A DNA stretch of 64,000 bases from DALYLB01 sp964468345 (GCA_964468345.1 CAYXVZ010000030.1:6778-70777); one strand, 5' to 3'. Positions 34,488-44,221 are shown, counted from the stretch's first letter. The notes: generated from the letters alone by a model not told the origin. Program-made: numbers and translations.

Positions 34488-37439
34488 TCAGCGGCCGTGA
34501 TCAAATTCATATTGCGCAATGGTTTCCGTACGATCCGCGTCCTGCTCTCGCACGGCGATTGATTCTTGCGATTGTGGAAGGCTATCAAAGTGCCATCGCT
34601 CGGTCGAGTCAATGTAACCAGCCTGCTGAAGGAAGGCTTCCCGGTGATTCCCTGGATCGCCTTCCGGCTGTCGGGAATCGTCGTTTCCAACATGCGCCCT
34701 ATTGATTTCATGCCGCAGCGCATCGAGCGACTCAAATCCTCGATAGAGTTCCTCCCGGGTGACAGTCGCATAACGATTGAGTTCTTCCCAGCGCCGCGCA
34801 ATCGACGGCGGAAGTTGACCGGCATCTTTTCCCTCCACGTGTTCTTTCGTGAACTCCTGCAACACCTGCCGGGCCAGACGCGCCCGTTCCTGCACATCAT
34901 CCCGCAGATGAGCAACAGTATCGCGAATCCCCTGAGAGGCAGGCGCGGAGCGGGAATCATAAACATCCGCCGGCGCGATCTGCTCCCAGGCTGCGAGACG
35001 CGCCTGCTGGCGAATTTGATTCCGTTCCTCGCGCGGAAGCGAAGTCTTCCCTTCTTTGACGGAATCATCCGGGCATTTCTGAATCGCTTCGGCAAGCAGT
35101 CGCTGTTCGATACTGTTGAGGTTCGTGATGTATTCGCGGTAGCTGGCGCTCTCGAGTGGGACCGCGCCATAGAGTCGGCCGGTCAGAGAGGATTCGGTTT
35201 TGGTCTCAGTCATGGGAATCGTCCTTTCAGAATGGAAGCCTTGCTTTTTGTCCTCGATGCGTTCGATCAGATAAGTACGTTCGGGCGGGGCCAGACGGGC
35301 ATACATTCCGTGCAGATCCAGCTTGCCGGGCTGGTCCATCTTTTCGTTGAGCAAGGAGGCGTGATAATGGCGAATGGCAGGGAGCGTTTGCCGCGTGTCC
35401 AGTTCCATCAGCATTTTTTCGAGAGCGGCAGAAGGTACGCTCTTGCCCTCGTGCAAGGCGCGCACCGCCGCGGCGCGTTCCGCGCGGGACTGGCCCCAGG
35501 CATATCGAAGCGCCCGCATTTCGGCCGTGTGATGTTCCGGCGCCCGGCCGTAAAAAAGTAGGGTTCGCTCGCGAGGATCGAGCGGCTGCGATTGCGGAGC
35601 CGGATAGTGTTCGGGTTCGGCGAGGTGAAGGCGAAGCGCGTGGCTTTGTTCAAGGTTCCCTCGCAGAAAGATCTGCACGCTACGGTTCAATTCCTCGGGC
35701 GTTCGCGCCGAGAGGATCTCTTTATGCGCATGGCGAAAAGCGGACGATCGATTCAGGGCCTGCGTCTCTGGGTCCTTCAATCGCTCATCTGTATAAGCCT
35801 TGAGAAAACGTCCGATTCCTTTCCGTTCTTCGATCTCTTCCGCTGTCAACGGCTCTTGCCGCTCCCAAAGCGTGGCATCAATCGCAACAAACAGCGATGT
35901 TCGATCCCGCCCCGATTCAAGGTGCCGATCGATGGCGGGCAGAGTCTGCGCGACCAATCGCTCCCGGACTTCCCGGCTGAGGCCGGCGGGAAATCGCAGT
36001 GCCTCCTCGCGCAGATTCACGATGCGTGCTGCGCTACTGAATCCGCTCGGCGCCAGTTCCGGTTCCCGCCCGCCGGCGTCTGCGAACAAATCCGGTGCAT
36101 ACAAAGAGTTCATCAGATCGGATTCTGCTTCCCACCGCTCTAATGAATCCTCCTCGAAGCCCGGCTCCATCGCTTTGGCATCGATCTCTTCAAAGGAGAC
36201 GACGGGCAACCTGCCCTCCACGCTCTGCCGCGTTTCGAGCCTCGCCATTTCTCCGGCAAGCGATCGCATTTCAGCAAGCGTTCGTTCCACCACCTCGCCC
36301 TGCCGAATCTGATCGTAGTAATGACGAAAGATCTCAATCCCGGTGCGCGCATCGGCGGACTCTCCGGCAATCGCCTGAGCAAGCGCGTGAAACTCCTGTG
36401 CCTGTTCCCGATCTGCAATCCGGTCGAGTGCGTATGACAGACTTGTGATAAAGGGGCGATCGGAGACATCGTTCAACTCATATTCCTCCGCGGGAAGAAT
36501 CAACCAATCGCCCTTGATCACCGCGCCGCGCTCATAGAGATCGCGCATCTCCTGGCTTTCGCGGCCGATCCAATCGGCCTGCTCGGTTCGGGTTCGATAG
36601 TCGGGCGCATCGATGGTCCGGACACGGAACGCCGATTGAGGATCGTTCGCATTCGGCGAATCGGATGGCGCAGGTTCTGGTACGCGCAGGATAATTTCCT
36701 GCATCAGTTCCCTTCCCGCCGGCGAGGGATTGCGCCGAACGAGTGCAAGTAAGCGCTCTTCAAACGAAGGCTCGCTCGTTCGACTCGCTCTCCAGTGCCC
36801 CGGTTCGCGGGCCTCTTCCTTCGTCAAATGGGGGCGGGGTACGTTCTGCGTTCGTTCCACCTCTCGATCGCTGATGCGTGCGCGTTCCTGCGCGTTTCCG
36901 AGTGCCGACTCGAAAGCCAGACTGAAACGGCCCGGATAAAGCTGCCCGCGTCCCTCCCGTTCCCGGTTCGCGAGCGCGCCATCGGGCATCTTGCCGATCT
37001 GTTTCGATTCCCGCGTCTCGCGATCGATGTAATCGCGATGCACGAGAAGATGGACGTGCGGATTGTCCGTATTGCGATGAATCCCCGCGACCCAGGTGAG
37101 CTCTACCGCACGCAGTTCCTCGGCCATTCTCGGCACGGTTTCGCGAACAATCTCTTTCAGTCGCTGTTGGCGGGAGGATTCGTCCTTTCCCAGCGATCGA
37201 TAATCGGATTCACGAAAGCTGATGGCGAAGTGAACGATCTCGTTCTTGGCGGGGGTACGGCCTTCGGTCAAGACGCGCTCGGCGCGCCAGAAGCTCAAGC
37301 CCTCCTCTCGATCGGAAAACAGCTTGCGCGGTTCCCGGCCCTCGCGCGCTTCATCGCGGTCGCTGTTTGAAACATAGCGGGTCGCCTGGCTGCCGGTGTC
37401 CCCGCCCGGAATCGGTTTGACGGATACAACAATTCGCAT
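34488..37439 (-). CDS. Conjugative relaxase
   Basis: A 983-residue relaxase. The N-terminal domain contains a probable nucleophile Tyr22 (ATRYVSN) and the metal-binding histidine triad in HRNTDNPHVHLLVH (His121, His128, His130, with His134 following). The long C-terminus is charged, with many Arg/Glu helices and no visible helicase motifs. It nicks oriT and pilots single-stranded DNA. It is downstream of the Mob accessory gene on the minus strand, adjacent to the candidate oriT. Confidence 0.9.
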   Translation of the reverse strand: MRIVVSVKPIPGGDTGSQATRYVSNSDRDEAREGREPRKLFSDREEGLSFWRAERVLTEGRTPAKNEIVHFAISFRESDYRSLGKDESSRQQRLKEIVRETVPRMAEELRAVELTWVAGIHRNTDNPHVHLLVHRDYIDRETRESKQIGKMPDGALANREREGRGQLYPGRFSLAFESALGNAQERARISDREVERTQNVPRPHLTKEEAREPGHWRASRTSEPSFEERLLALVRRNPSPAGRELMQEIILRVPEPAPSDSPNANDPQSAFRVRTIDAPDYRTRTEQADWIGRESQEMRDLYERGAVIKGDWLILPAEEYELNDVSDRPFITSLSYALDRIADREQAQEFHALAQAIAGESADARTGIEIFRHYYDQIRQGEVVERTLAEMRSLAGEMARLETRQSVEGRLPVVSFEEIDAKAMEPGFEEDSLERWEAESDLMNSLYAPDLFADAGGREPELAPSGFSSAARIVNLREEALRFPAGLSREVRERLVAQTLPAIDRHLESGRDRTSLFVAIDATLWERQEPLTAEEIEERKGIGRFLKAYTDERLKDPETQALNRSSAFRHAHKEILSARTPEELNRSVQIFLRGNLEQSHALRLHLAEPEHYPAPQSQPLDPRERTLLFYGRAPEHHTAEMRALRYAWGQSRAERAAAVRALHEGKSVPSAALEKMLMELDTRQTLPAIRHYHASLLNEKMDQPGKLDLHGMYARLAPPERTYLIERIEDKKQGFHSERTIPMTETKTESSLTGRLYGAVPLESASYREYITNLNSIEQRLLAEAIQKCPDDSVKEGKTSLPREERNQIRQQARLAAWEQIAPADVYDSRSAPASQGIRDTVAHLRDDVQERARLARQVLQEFTKEHVEGKDAGQLPPSIARRWEELNRYATVTREELYRGFESLDALRHEINRAHVGNDDSRQPEGDPGNHREAFLQQAGYIDSTERWHFDSLPQSQESIAVREQDADRTETIAQYEFDHGR

Positions 37440-37460
37440 AGGGCTCCAACGGTGCGAAAA

Positions 37461-38015
37461 TTATGACAATAGTTGGCCAACGATCTTTTCGGTCTGCTGG
37501 CGGGTTCCGGCTTCGTGTTCGGCGATCAGCGCGCGGGCGGAGTTCTCATCAAGGCCGCGTCCGATGAGAAGATTCTGTAAGATCAGGTAGGTCTTCATCT
37601 CGGCGGTCATGGAAAACCCAAGAACTTCGGTGAGAAAGCTGAAGGCTCTTTCCCAGCTCTTCTCCTGCGCCTGCAGCATCTCGGCCAGGGACCGTTTGCC
37701 TGCATCGGCTTCGCTGCTGGGTGCGATCAACTCCGCCAGGTCGCGGAATCGGCGTTCGATCGCGCGCTCCAATGGACGAAGCGCGGCCTCGATGGCCTGT
37801 TGGTGCAAGCGGCGCAGGTAGTTTTCATCTTCATCGCGACCCATCGCGCGTTGCCGCCGCGTGACGAGCGCTTCGTGAACCAGATCGCGCAGGACGTCGC
37901 TGGTGGTCTTTTGTTCGAGTTCGGTGAGCTTGGCGACTTCGCGAAGGTCGTCGGTGAAGAGTTTGGTGCCGCAGGCCTTGGTTGCGATGTGTCTGGGCCT
38001 TCCCTTGAATGGCAT
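37461..38015 (-). CDS. Mobilisation accessory protein (MobC-like)
   Basis: A 184-residue basic protein whose N-terminal 60 residues resemble a ribbon-helix-helix (KLFTDDLREVAKLTELEQKTTSDVLRDLVHEAL), followed by helical segments. It precedes the relaxase by 21 bp on the minus strand, the normal place of an oriT-binding relaxosome protein. The third GTTGGCCAACG palindrome overlaps its 3' end. The ATG at 38015 is preferred to a TTG two codons upstream. Confidence 0.72.
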   Translation of the reverse strand: MPFKGRPRHIATKACGTKLFTDDLREVAKLTELEQKTTSDVLRDLVHEALVTRRQRAMGRDEDENYLRRLHQQAIEAALRPLERAIERRFRDLAELIAPSSEADAGKRSLAEMLQAQEKSWERAFSFLTEVLGFSMTAEMKTYLILQNLLIGRGLDENSARALIAEHEAGTRQQTEKIVGQLLS

Positions 38016-38129
38016 TGGCAAAACCTCGCTTGGAACGGTTGCTGATCAGGTTCGGATGGCGAGTACAATTCTCGCTCCCTCTCCCGTCCCGGAGATTCGC
38101 AAGCGACGTGCCCGGATTTCCCGGTCTTT

Positions 38130-38330
38130 CAGCGCTCGTTATCCCCGATCTGCCGTCCCTGCTATCGCATGACGCACCCCGTCATCGAAAAATGCCTGAG
38201 CGATAACCTTGCAAACCGTGCAGCCCTTTTCCTTTGTTGAATTTCCACCATAGCGATAACCGAAACACCGGCCCCCATCCTGTCCCACGCGATTTTTTTC
38301 CTGAATAACCAATGTCACCGCGTGACAATT
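38130..38330. other. Candidate origin of transfer (oriT)
   Basis: This gap between the divergent mobilisation genes holds two direct repeats AGCGATAACC (38199-38208 and 38252-38261), a CATCCTGT at 38276-38283 that fits the YATCCTG|Y nick consensus of MOB-P relaxases, and a small palindrome TGTCACCGCGTGACA near 38313-38327. The combination and position suggest oriT. Confidence 0.5.
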
Positions 38331-38462
38331 TTTCCGCGGAGATTGAATGCATGAGGTTCCCAAGAGGCATGGAATGGGGCTTGCGAAGCGCTTCAATGAC
38401 CGAATCGCGGTCGTGCTATGCCGAAGATTTCACTATTCATCATCGTAAAAAGGAGGAAGGAT

Positions 38463-38792
38463 ATGCCGAGAAAGAAACCGAATGGACAAGGTGAGAGCCG
38501 CAGACCATTGATTCGCATCGAGCGAATCCTGTTTGAGAAAGCATCGTTCAAATTAAGCACCGGCGTGCTGACGAACATCGCCGAATATGCCGCCTATGTG
38601 AAGGCCCTGACCGGGGATGAACCGAGCCAGGATGAGATCGTGGAAAAAGGAATGCAGCGTTTGTTTGATTCCGACCGGGGCTTTCGACAATGGCTGCAGA
38701 AGGCAGCCTCGAATGGAAATGGAAATCGTGGCGGGATGGAAGCGCCCCGAGAAAGCGCAATCCGGGCGGAGAGCAGGCTGGAGCAGGCTTGA
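38463..38792 (+). CDS. Hypothetical basic protein beside oriT
   Basis: A 109-residue protein with a basic N-terminus (PRKKPNGQGESRRP) and a helical middle. AAAAGGAGGAAGG precedes the ATG, so it is probably expressed. It is divergent from the relaxase operon and might be a DNA-binding regulator or relaxosome component. No family recognised. Confidence 0.6.
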   Translation: MPRKKPNGQGESRRPLIRIERILFEKASFKLSTGVLTNIAEYAAYVKALTGDEPSQDEIVEKGMQRLFDSDRGFRQWLQKAASNGNGNRGGMEAPRESAIRAESRLEQA

Positions 38793-38834
38793 AAAAGAGC
38801 ATGAGCGACCACGCTCCTGAATCTGATCGAAGCA

Positions 38835-38902
38835 CCAAGGGCACAGAGAAAGAGAAGGAAATCGCCGCAGCGAATCGATCTCTTTCCCTGTGCCCTGTGC
38901 AA
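38835..38902. repeat. Dispersed palindromic repeat, copy C
   Basis: Arms related to CACCAAGGGCACAGAGAAAGAG and TCTTTCCCTGTGCCCTGTGC. It lies after the gene at 38463-38792. It is the most divergent of the four copies. Confidence 0.7.
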
Positions 38903-38926
38903 CAGAATCGCAAGCTTGAAGATTCT

Positions 38927-39030
38927 TAAGCACTCAGGCAAAAATTTTGAGGGATATTGAACGCCAGAGTGCCAATATTGACGGGATACCCTCAAATCAT
39001 AATCCCGCAAAATTTTTGCCTGAGTGCTTA
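38927..39030. mobile_element. MITE-like 104-bp element with perfect 23-bp terminal inverted repeats
   Basis: Terminal repeats at 38927-38949 and 39008-39030 are exact inverted copies beginning TAAGCACTCAGGC. Both ends are flanked by TCT, a possible 3-bp target duplication. The 58-bp interior has a further short inverted repeat and no coding capacity. It could be a miniature transposable element or a structured RNA between two convergent genes. Confidence 0.65.
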
Positions 39031-39039
39031 TCTATCGCC

Positions 39040-39408
39040 TCATTCTCGCATCGCCTCTTCTCGTTCACCTTCTCCGTTTCGCCGATGCCCCGGCAAAAAC
39101 TCAAAGGAATCCGCAATCAAAAAAGTGGCGATCCGCTCGACTCCTTCACGATCATGATATGCATCGGTCTGCAGCCGGCCGTTGAAAGAAAGCGCGCTTC
39201 CCTTGTGCGCAAATTGAGCGAGGATTTCCGCGTCGCGCCCGAAAACACTCACGTGAAACCAATCCGCGATTTGAATCTTCTCGCCATTTCCATCCCGGCG
39301 GCTGCGATTGCTGGCCACCGACAGATTGACGACGGGAATGCCGCTATTGGTGTGACGAAGTTCGACATCCTGTCCGAGATGTCCGTAGATTTGTGCATAT
39401 GCTCCCAT
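39040..39408 (-). CDS. ssb: Single-stranded DNA-binding protein
   Basis: A 122-residue OB-fold SSB: GHLGQDVELRHTNSGIPVVNLSVASN near residues 9-34, WFHVSVFGRDAE near 50 and GSALSFNGRLQTDAYHD near 70. It is shorter than the chromosomal form because the acidic tip is reduced. Conjugative elements use such proteins to coat incoming single strands. It lies 54 bp after the unknown gene to its right. Confidence 0.92.
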   Translation of the reverse strand: MGAYAQIYGHLGQDVELRHTNSGIPVVNLSVASNRSRRDGNGEKIQIADWFHVSVFGRDAEILAQFAHKGSALSFNGRLQTDAYHDREGVERIATFLIADSFEFLPGHRRNGEGEREEAMRE

Positions 39409-39462
39409 AGGTCCTCCATCTGAAATTTCTTTTGAGCACGGCGTGCCGGCCGCCAGGATTTT

Positions 39463-40854
39463 TTATGCCGCCAATTTTCCCTGCATGGCTTGCTTGCGAT
39501 GCTTGATGGCATCCCAGATTTTTCCGGCTTCCTGACGAACCAGTTTGTGTATCGGATGGTCCGGCTGATTGTTTCCATAACAGGCCCAGGCAAGGAATCG
39601 GAGCCGGGCCTCGGAAGCCGTCTCGACTTCTTTCAACAATTGCATCGCGGCGGGAGAAAGCCGGGCGGATTCGAGCCGTTCCCGCTGCAGAATGGCAGCC
39701 GTCTTGAGCGCCGTGAAATGCTTGAGCGGAAGCGCGCCGGACAGCCTGGCTTCATACGCCCGTTTCATCAAATCGCCGATCCATCCGGTATCCGCCACGC
39801 CTCGAATGGCCTTATGAAATTCGCGATAAAGCCGATTGCTCCGAAGCGCCGTCAGATGAAAATCCTGCTCGCATTCCGCAAGCAACGTTTCAAGGACCTG
39901 CCGCGTAAATTGTTGCCATTCGCGATTGGCATGCGAATAAAACCGCTCCCCGGTTTCCGTTCGGCCCCGAACCGGAAAGAGGACTTCGATCTGCACTGTC
40001 AGATCATCCCAGATCGATTCGAGAGGAACGCCGCCCGCATACATCCGGCGCAATTCCCCCGCCAGCGGCTGCGCGCGTTCGGGTAAATCCTCGACGGTGA
40101 ACTCTTCATCGATCCGGCCGCAGGCAACGGTACGCTCGTGACCGGACATCGCGAGAATCGCCCCGCCTTCATCGTATTGCGCCATCGCCTCTAAATGCTC
40201 CAGCGCCTCGTCGATCTCCTCCACGCTTGCGCCATGGGCTTCGAGATCATTGACCCATTCCGCGAAATCATCGTGCGGTAGGCGAGTGGCTTTTCGGTGG
40301 CCTCGGATCAATCGATAGGTCGCTCGCAATTCCTGCTCAAACAGGGAATGCCGCGGCCTTTCCTGGCAATCCTGTGGTTCTGTTCCAAAGTCGGGATCGC
40401 TGCCTGCCGCGTCCATCTCACTCTCTTCCGCTACCGCCTGCAGACTCGCAAGTTGCATTGCAAGCAGGGCCATCTCCTTGAGCACAGAGCTCGTGCCGCG
40501 CGCGCCGATCTCGTTGTAATAATATGATGCGATCGCCTGCCGGCTGCGCGCGTCTCCCTCTTCGCACAGGACGTTGAGGCAGCGAGTGAATTCCGCGGCA
40601 TCTTCGGCCGCGCCGAGTTTCTTGAGCGCATAAGCGAGCGTACCAATCCGCGCTTCTTCTTCCTGCGGGGCGATGGGCGAGGCATCCCCTTCGACGGCGA
40701 AAATGACATCGCCGGCAATCGCGTGGCGTTCAAAATCGAGACGTGCAATCTGCCCCAGCGAAGAGATGTGATTCATCAATCCATTTCTCGGAGAGCCGGT
40801 ATCGACGGGAATAAACAGGTTGCGGTTCGAGCGTTTTGTGTTTGCGAAATTCAT
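39463..40854 (-). CDS. Hypothetical protein of the mobilisation region
   Basis: A 463-residue soluble, alpha-helical protein with no recognised domain and no membrane segment. The start at 40854 was taken because TTCGCAAACAC begins the conserved-looking N-terminus; an upstream in-frame ATG adds 21 residues. It precedes ssb on the minus strand, so the two may be cotranscribed. It could belong to DNA processing after transfer, but nothing shows this directly. Confidence 0.6.
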   Translation of the reverse strand: MNFANTKRSNRNLFIPVDTGSPRNGLMNHISSLGQIARLDFERHAIAGDVIFAVEGDASPIAPQEEEARIGTLAYALKKLGAAEDAAEFTRCLNVLCEEGDARSRQAIASYYYNEIGARGTSSVLKEMALLAMQLASLQAVAEESEMDAAGSDPDFGTEPQDCQERPRHSLFEQELRATYRLIRGHRKATRLPHDDFAEWVNDLEAHGASVEEIDEALEHLEAMAQYDEGGAILAMSGHERTVACGRIDEEFTVEDLPERAQPLAGELRRMYAGGVPLESIWDDLTVQIEVLFPVRGRTETGERFYSHANREWQQFTRQVLETLLAECEQDFHLTALRSNRLYREFHKAIRGVADTGWIGDLMKRAYEARLSGALPLKHFTALKTAAILQRERLESARLSPAAMQLLKEVETASEARLRFLAWACYGNNQPDHPIHKLVRQEAGKIWDAIKHRKQAMQGKLAA

Positions 40855-41083
40855 TGTCTGTCTCCTGGTATTTTGTGAATCGAAGCTTGCGCGTCGCGGC
40901 TCCATCGCCGGACGCATGACGCACAGAAATACCTGCCGCTAGAACCTATGAATTTCGCAGGGAGGGGAATCAGGAGATCGGAATGTGCAGTATCATGAAA
41001 TCCCTTTGTGACTGAGAGATTGAGGATGTGGTCACACAAAAGTATTATGGTATAAGATTTTTCGAACTGCGAAGGAGCATACT

Positions 41084-41713
41084 ATGGGCTATCCACAACC
41101 AATGGCCGAGCATCATCGATATACAGTTGAAGATTACCTGGCAATGGATCGGACCTCAGACGATCAATATGAGTATCTAGATGGTCTAATTTATGCAATG
41201 GCAGGCGAGAGTGGCAATCACGCGGACATTTGCACCAACCTGACCATTTCGATCGGGGGACAACTGCGAGGGACGGACTGCCGGGCTCGCGTAAAAGACA
41301 CAAAAGTCCTTAGCAGAGAAAGCACGGAAGCGGAAACCTCGATGAAAGGGCTTTTTTCCTACCCCGATCTGGTTGTGGTGTGCGGCGAGCCTCAATATCT
41401 GGATGCGCGACAAGACGTTTTACTGAACCCCAAGGTCATCATCGAAGTGCTCTCGGATTCGACTGAGGCTTATGACCGGGGAGAAAAGTTTCTTCGATAT
41501 CGCACGTCGTTGCCTTCGCTTGTGGACTACTTGCTGGTGTCGCAGAGCCGACCGGTCGTGGAACATCATCATCGCGAAGGGGAAAATCGTTGGGTTCTCA
41601 TCACTCATCTCGGACTTGAATCCACCCTGCAGCTGGATTCGATTCATTGCACGCTGCGGCTGGCTGATATCTATGACCGCATCGAATTTTCGTCTGACCC
41701 GATCAGGTCCTGA
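41084..41713 (+). CDS. Uma2-family PD-(D/E)XK-type nuclease (DUF820)
   Basis: A 209-residue Uma2 protein. The N-terminus YTVEDYLAMDRTSDDQYEYLDGLIYAM is characteristic. The catalytic-type residues appear in YPDLVVVCG (near residue 93) and KVIIEVLSDST (near 116). These proteins are abundant in cyanobacteria and other large genomes and have no settled role. Two decayed copies of its last 40 codons lie at 45823-45945 and 51703-51835. Confidence 0.88.
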   Translation: MGYPQPMAEHHRYTVEDYLAMDRTSDDQYEYLDGLIYAMAGESGNHADICTNLTISIGGQLRGTDCRARVKDTKVLSRESTEAETSMKGLFSYPDLVVVCGEPQYLDARQDVLLNPKVIIEVLSDSTEAYDRGEKFLRYRTSLPSLVDYLLVSQSRPVVEHHHREGENRWVLITHLGLESTLQLDSIHCTLRLADIYDRIEFSSDPIRS

Positions 41714-41728
41714 GATTGCAATCAAGCT

Positions 41729-41953
41729 TCACGCAGCACCATAGACATCTCTGATTTGAATGCCGCTCCTGAGCAGCCGCTCGTGTGCCCGCCACGCACT
41801 TCGGTTGCGCTCCCGTTCTCTAATCACTTCTTCCAGGGCCCGTTCAATGGTCTCGGTTTCCGTTTTGGTGCCGAGCAATTTCTGAGCGCGCAGAATTTTT
41901 GCCTCATCCAGAACGTAATGTTTGTGCCTGCTCTTGCCTTTTGCACGAGCCAT
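41729..41953 (-). CDS. Orphan antitoxin-like small protein
   Basis: A 74-residue basic protein with KHYVLDEAKILRAQKLLGTKTETETIERALEEVIRERE, a ribbon-helix-helix-type antitoxin pattern in the VapB group. No toxin lies next to it, since it is convergent with the Uma2 gene. Probably a remnant or regulator. Confidence 0.65.
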   Translation of the reverse strand: MARAKGKSRHKHYVLDEAKILRAQKLLGTKTETETIERALEEVIRERERNRSAWRAHERLLRSGIQIRDVYGAA

Positions 41954-42195
41954 ATCCGTTTCCTCCTTGGTTTTTCGGATCCATATACATCTTAATCAGA
42001 TTCATGTGCATGAGCGAGATCGTTAAGATGAAACGATGAATTCGGATTGGTCACTCTTCCGATCACGGCTTCATCCATCACTTCACCAACCAAAACGGTT
42101 CAGGTAAGATCTCACCATACATGAAAATTCAATGTCGCGCGGGAAACTTTGGATTGAGGCGCATCGTCGCCTGATTGAATGGAGCCGGTATCCCA

Positions 42196-43605
42196 ATGAG
42201 AGCACGCGAAAATACGAGGCACGAGCAAGAAAGACTGGAAGAATTGCGAAATGCAGTGCACGGCGTTCGCGCGCCATTTGCCTGTGATGGCAGCTATATT
42301 CCGAAAAAGCTTGTAACGCTCCGGTTCCGGGACAAAACCGAAATTCAAATCGCGCGGGCCAGGAACTTGTTCGAACAAGCGGAGAAACTCGCACCACTCG
42401 TGAAGCGTTGTGAGCCATCGCCATTCGGTATGGGGCGAAAGACGAGATATGATCGAAACGTGCGGGATGCCCTGCAACTCAAGGCCGAAAACGATGCCTT
42501 TTCCGTGCTGAACTTCGATCCCGCGGCGGCCGGAATCCTCGAGCAGATCCGGAGCGAATTGACGCCGCAGGTTTCGGCACCTCCCATTGCAGAATTATAT
42601 GCCCTCAATATCTATGCGCAGGGCGGCCACTTTGTTTCCCACAAGGACACACCCCGTGGAGAGGACATGCTTGGCACCCTCGTCGTATGCCTCCCCTCCA
42701 GATTTTCAAACGGTGTCTTTGTTCTCAAGCACCAGGGCATTTTTCAAGGTTACGAATGGGGGCGGTCGATCGAGGAGCAAACCGAAGCGACACGCATTCA
42801 CTGGGCGGCTTTTTTCGGCGATGTCGACCATCAGATCGAAAAAGTCTGGTCGGGATTGCGGGTTACATTGACCTACCTGCTTCGGCGTCCGCCGCATTCT
42901 GAAACGAAGCCCGAGACTGTAATCGAAGATCAGAATACCCGGATACAGCAAACGTTGCGCACGCTATTGCAGGATCGTCGATTCCTGCCCCGCGGAGGAA
43001 CGCTCGCGTTTCCCTGTTCGCACTTATATCACCAGGACCGGCGCTTTCAACGCAAACAGCGACCGCTCTCCCGCCAGACGGTGTCTGTGATGAAGGGCCG
43101 TGATTATCTCCTCGCAACGGCCGCCTTGGCCGAAAAACTTCCGGTCAGCCTATGCCCGTACCTGATCGAAACCTGCGCCGATGAGACCTGGCAACTCGAT
43201 CATTTTCCCACCCCTCGCGAAGAGAACGCATTGGGCGATCAACTGGATCCCGGGGATCTCGAAGCGGCTCTGCCGATCCGCGCGAGTTCCGAAACGAGCA
43301 GCGATTTCGGCGTTCGGTGGGTCGATCCGCCGCCACAGTTTAATTCCTGGCCCACTATGTACACGGGCACCGATGAAGGCCTCGCCCATCCAACAGATCC
43401 GGATCTTCCGGCCCTGGCGCATCTACACGCCTGTGAGTACAGCGCAACCGGTTATTTTGGCAACGAAGGCGCCGATATCGACCTGTACATTTATGGCGCG
43501 CTGCATATTGCAATCCCGCCGTATGGGGAAGGAATACGGCTTGCGAGTGGCAAACCACGATCGCGGCCCCGATCCCCGCGCGGCGGCAGAGAAATGAAAG
43601 AATAA
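42196..43605 (+). CDS. 2-oxoglutarate/Fe(II)-dependent oxygenase, first gene of a radical SAM cassette
   Basis: A 469-residue protein with a prolyl-4-hydroxylase-like core (residues 130-230). The facial triad is visible as His149 and Asp151 in SHKDTPRG and His212 in GDVDHQIEKV, with Arg222 as the 2-oxoglutarate anchor (GLRVTLTYLL). The C-terminal half is unrecognised. It is followed by an unknown gene after 28 bp and a radical SAM gene after that. An oxygenase and a radical SAM enzyme together suggest modification of a peptide or protein. Confidence 0.82.
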   Translation: MRARENTRHEQERLEELRNAVHGVRAPFACDGSYIPKKLVTLRFRDKTEIQIARARNLFEQAEKLAPLVKRCEPSPFGMGRKTRYDRNVRDALQLKAENDAFSVLNFDPAAAGILEQIRSELTPQVSAPPIAELYALNIYAQGGHFVSHKDTPRGEDMLGTLVVCLPSRFSNGVFVLKHQGIFQGYEWGRSIEEQTEATRIHWAAFFGDVDHQIEKVWSGLRVTLTYLLRRPPHSETKPETVIEDQNTRIQQTLRTLLQDRRFLPRGGTLAFPCSHLYHQDRRFQRKQRPLSRQTVSVMKGRDYLLATAALAEKLPVSLCPYLIETCADETWQLDHFPTPREENALGDQLDPGDLEAALPIRASSETSSDFGVRWVDPPPQFNSWPTMYTGTDEGLAHPTDPDLPALAHLHACEYSATGYFGNEGADIDLYIYGALHIAIPPYGEGIRLASGKPRSRPRSPRGGREMKE

Positions 43606-43633
43606 GCGGCACTTTCTTCTTCGGAGCATCACG

Positions 43634-44221
43634 ATGCTAATCCTGAGTTCTCGCAGGCAGTTCATAGCCGATCACAGTTCAACCAATTATCTGTTTTATG
43701 CGGCCAAGCCGATCAGCAAGGCCTCGCATGCAGTCGTAAGTCATTTGAGCAGCCATGTCGATGTCGGCCCCCGCACAGCTGAAATCACTTATCACAGCGA
43801 TTTCGCCGATCTCGGCAATGACCGGCGCAAAAAGTTTCTGGAGCATTTCGATGTCGAGGTGCGCGAATCCTACGATTGGTGGACGCTCTCCGTTATGCTG
43901 GATCCAGGAAAGATGCCAAAGACGATCGATCTGAAGAAATACGAAACCGATGAAGAAGCAAGCCTGACATTTAGAAAACACGGCAAGCGGATCTGCCTTT
44001 GCTTTGAGGGCTGGCATCAGAATTACGAATTGGCGTATGACGCCTTCGGTGAAGACCTGAAGGAAGGAATTGCCAAATTGGGATTGAAGCTTCGCGAAGA
44101 GCTGTATGCGGGCAAAACGGACGCCTTGAAAGTCATGCACGATTATTGCGCCGAGGGCAAAATCGGGAGCGGCCGAACCGGAGCGGCAAAGAAGCTGTCC
44201 GCCATTTTGGAAGACTTGTAA
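43634..44221 (+). CDS. Unknown middle protein of the oxygenase/radical SAM cassette
   Basis: A 195-residue soluble protein without recognised domains. It is rich in charged residues, with an aromatic cluster (YDWWTL near residue 80) and two cysteines (CLCFEGWHQNYE near 118). It lies 28 bp after the oxygenase and 14 bp before the radical SAM gene, so it is in the same operon. It could be the substrate or a binding partner of the two enzymes. Confidence 0.7.
   Translation: MLILSSRRQFIADHSSTNYLFYAAKPISKASHAVVSHLSSHVDVGPRTAEITYHSDFADLGNDRRKKFLEHFDVEVRESYDWWTLSVMLDPGKMPKTIDLKKYETDEEASLTFRKHGKRICLCFEGWHQNYELAYDAFGEDLKEGIAKLGLKLREELYAGKTDALKVMHDYCAEGKIGSGRTGAAKKLSAILEDL

Noticed and set aside
34367..35170. 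267-codon frame overlapping the relaxase C-terminus
   Set aside because: Same-strand alternative frame of the relaxase gene with Arg/Ser-rich composition; no motif.
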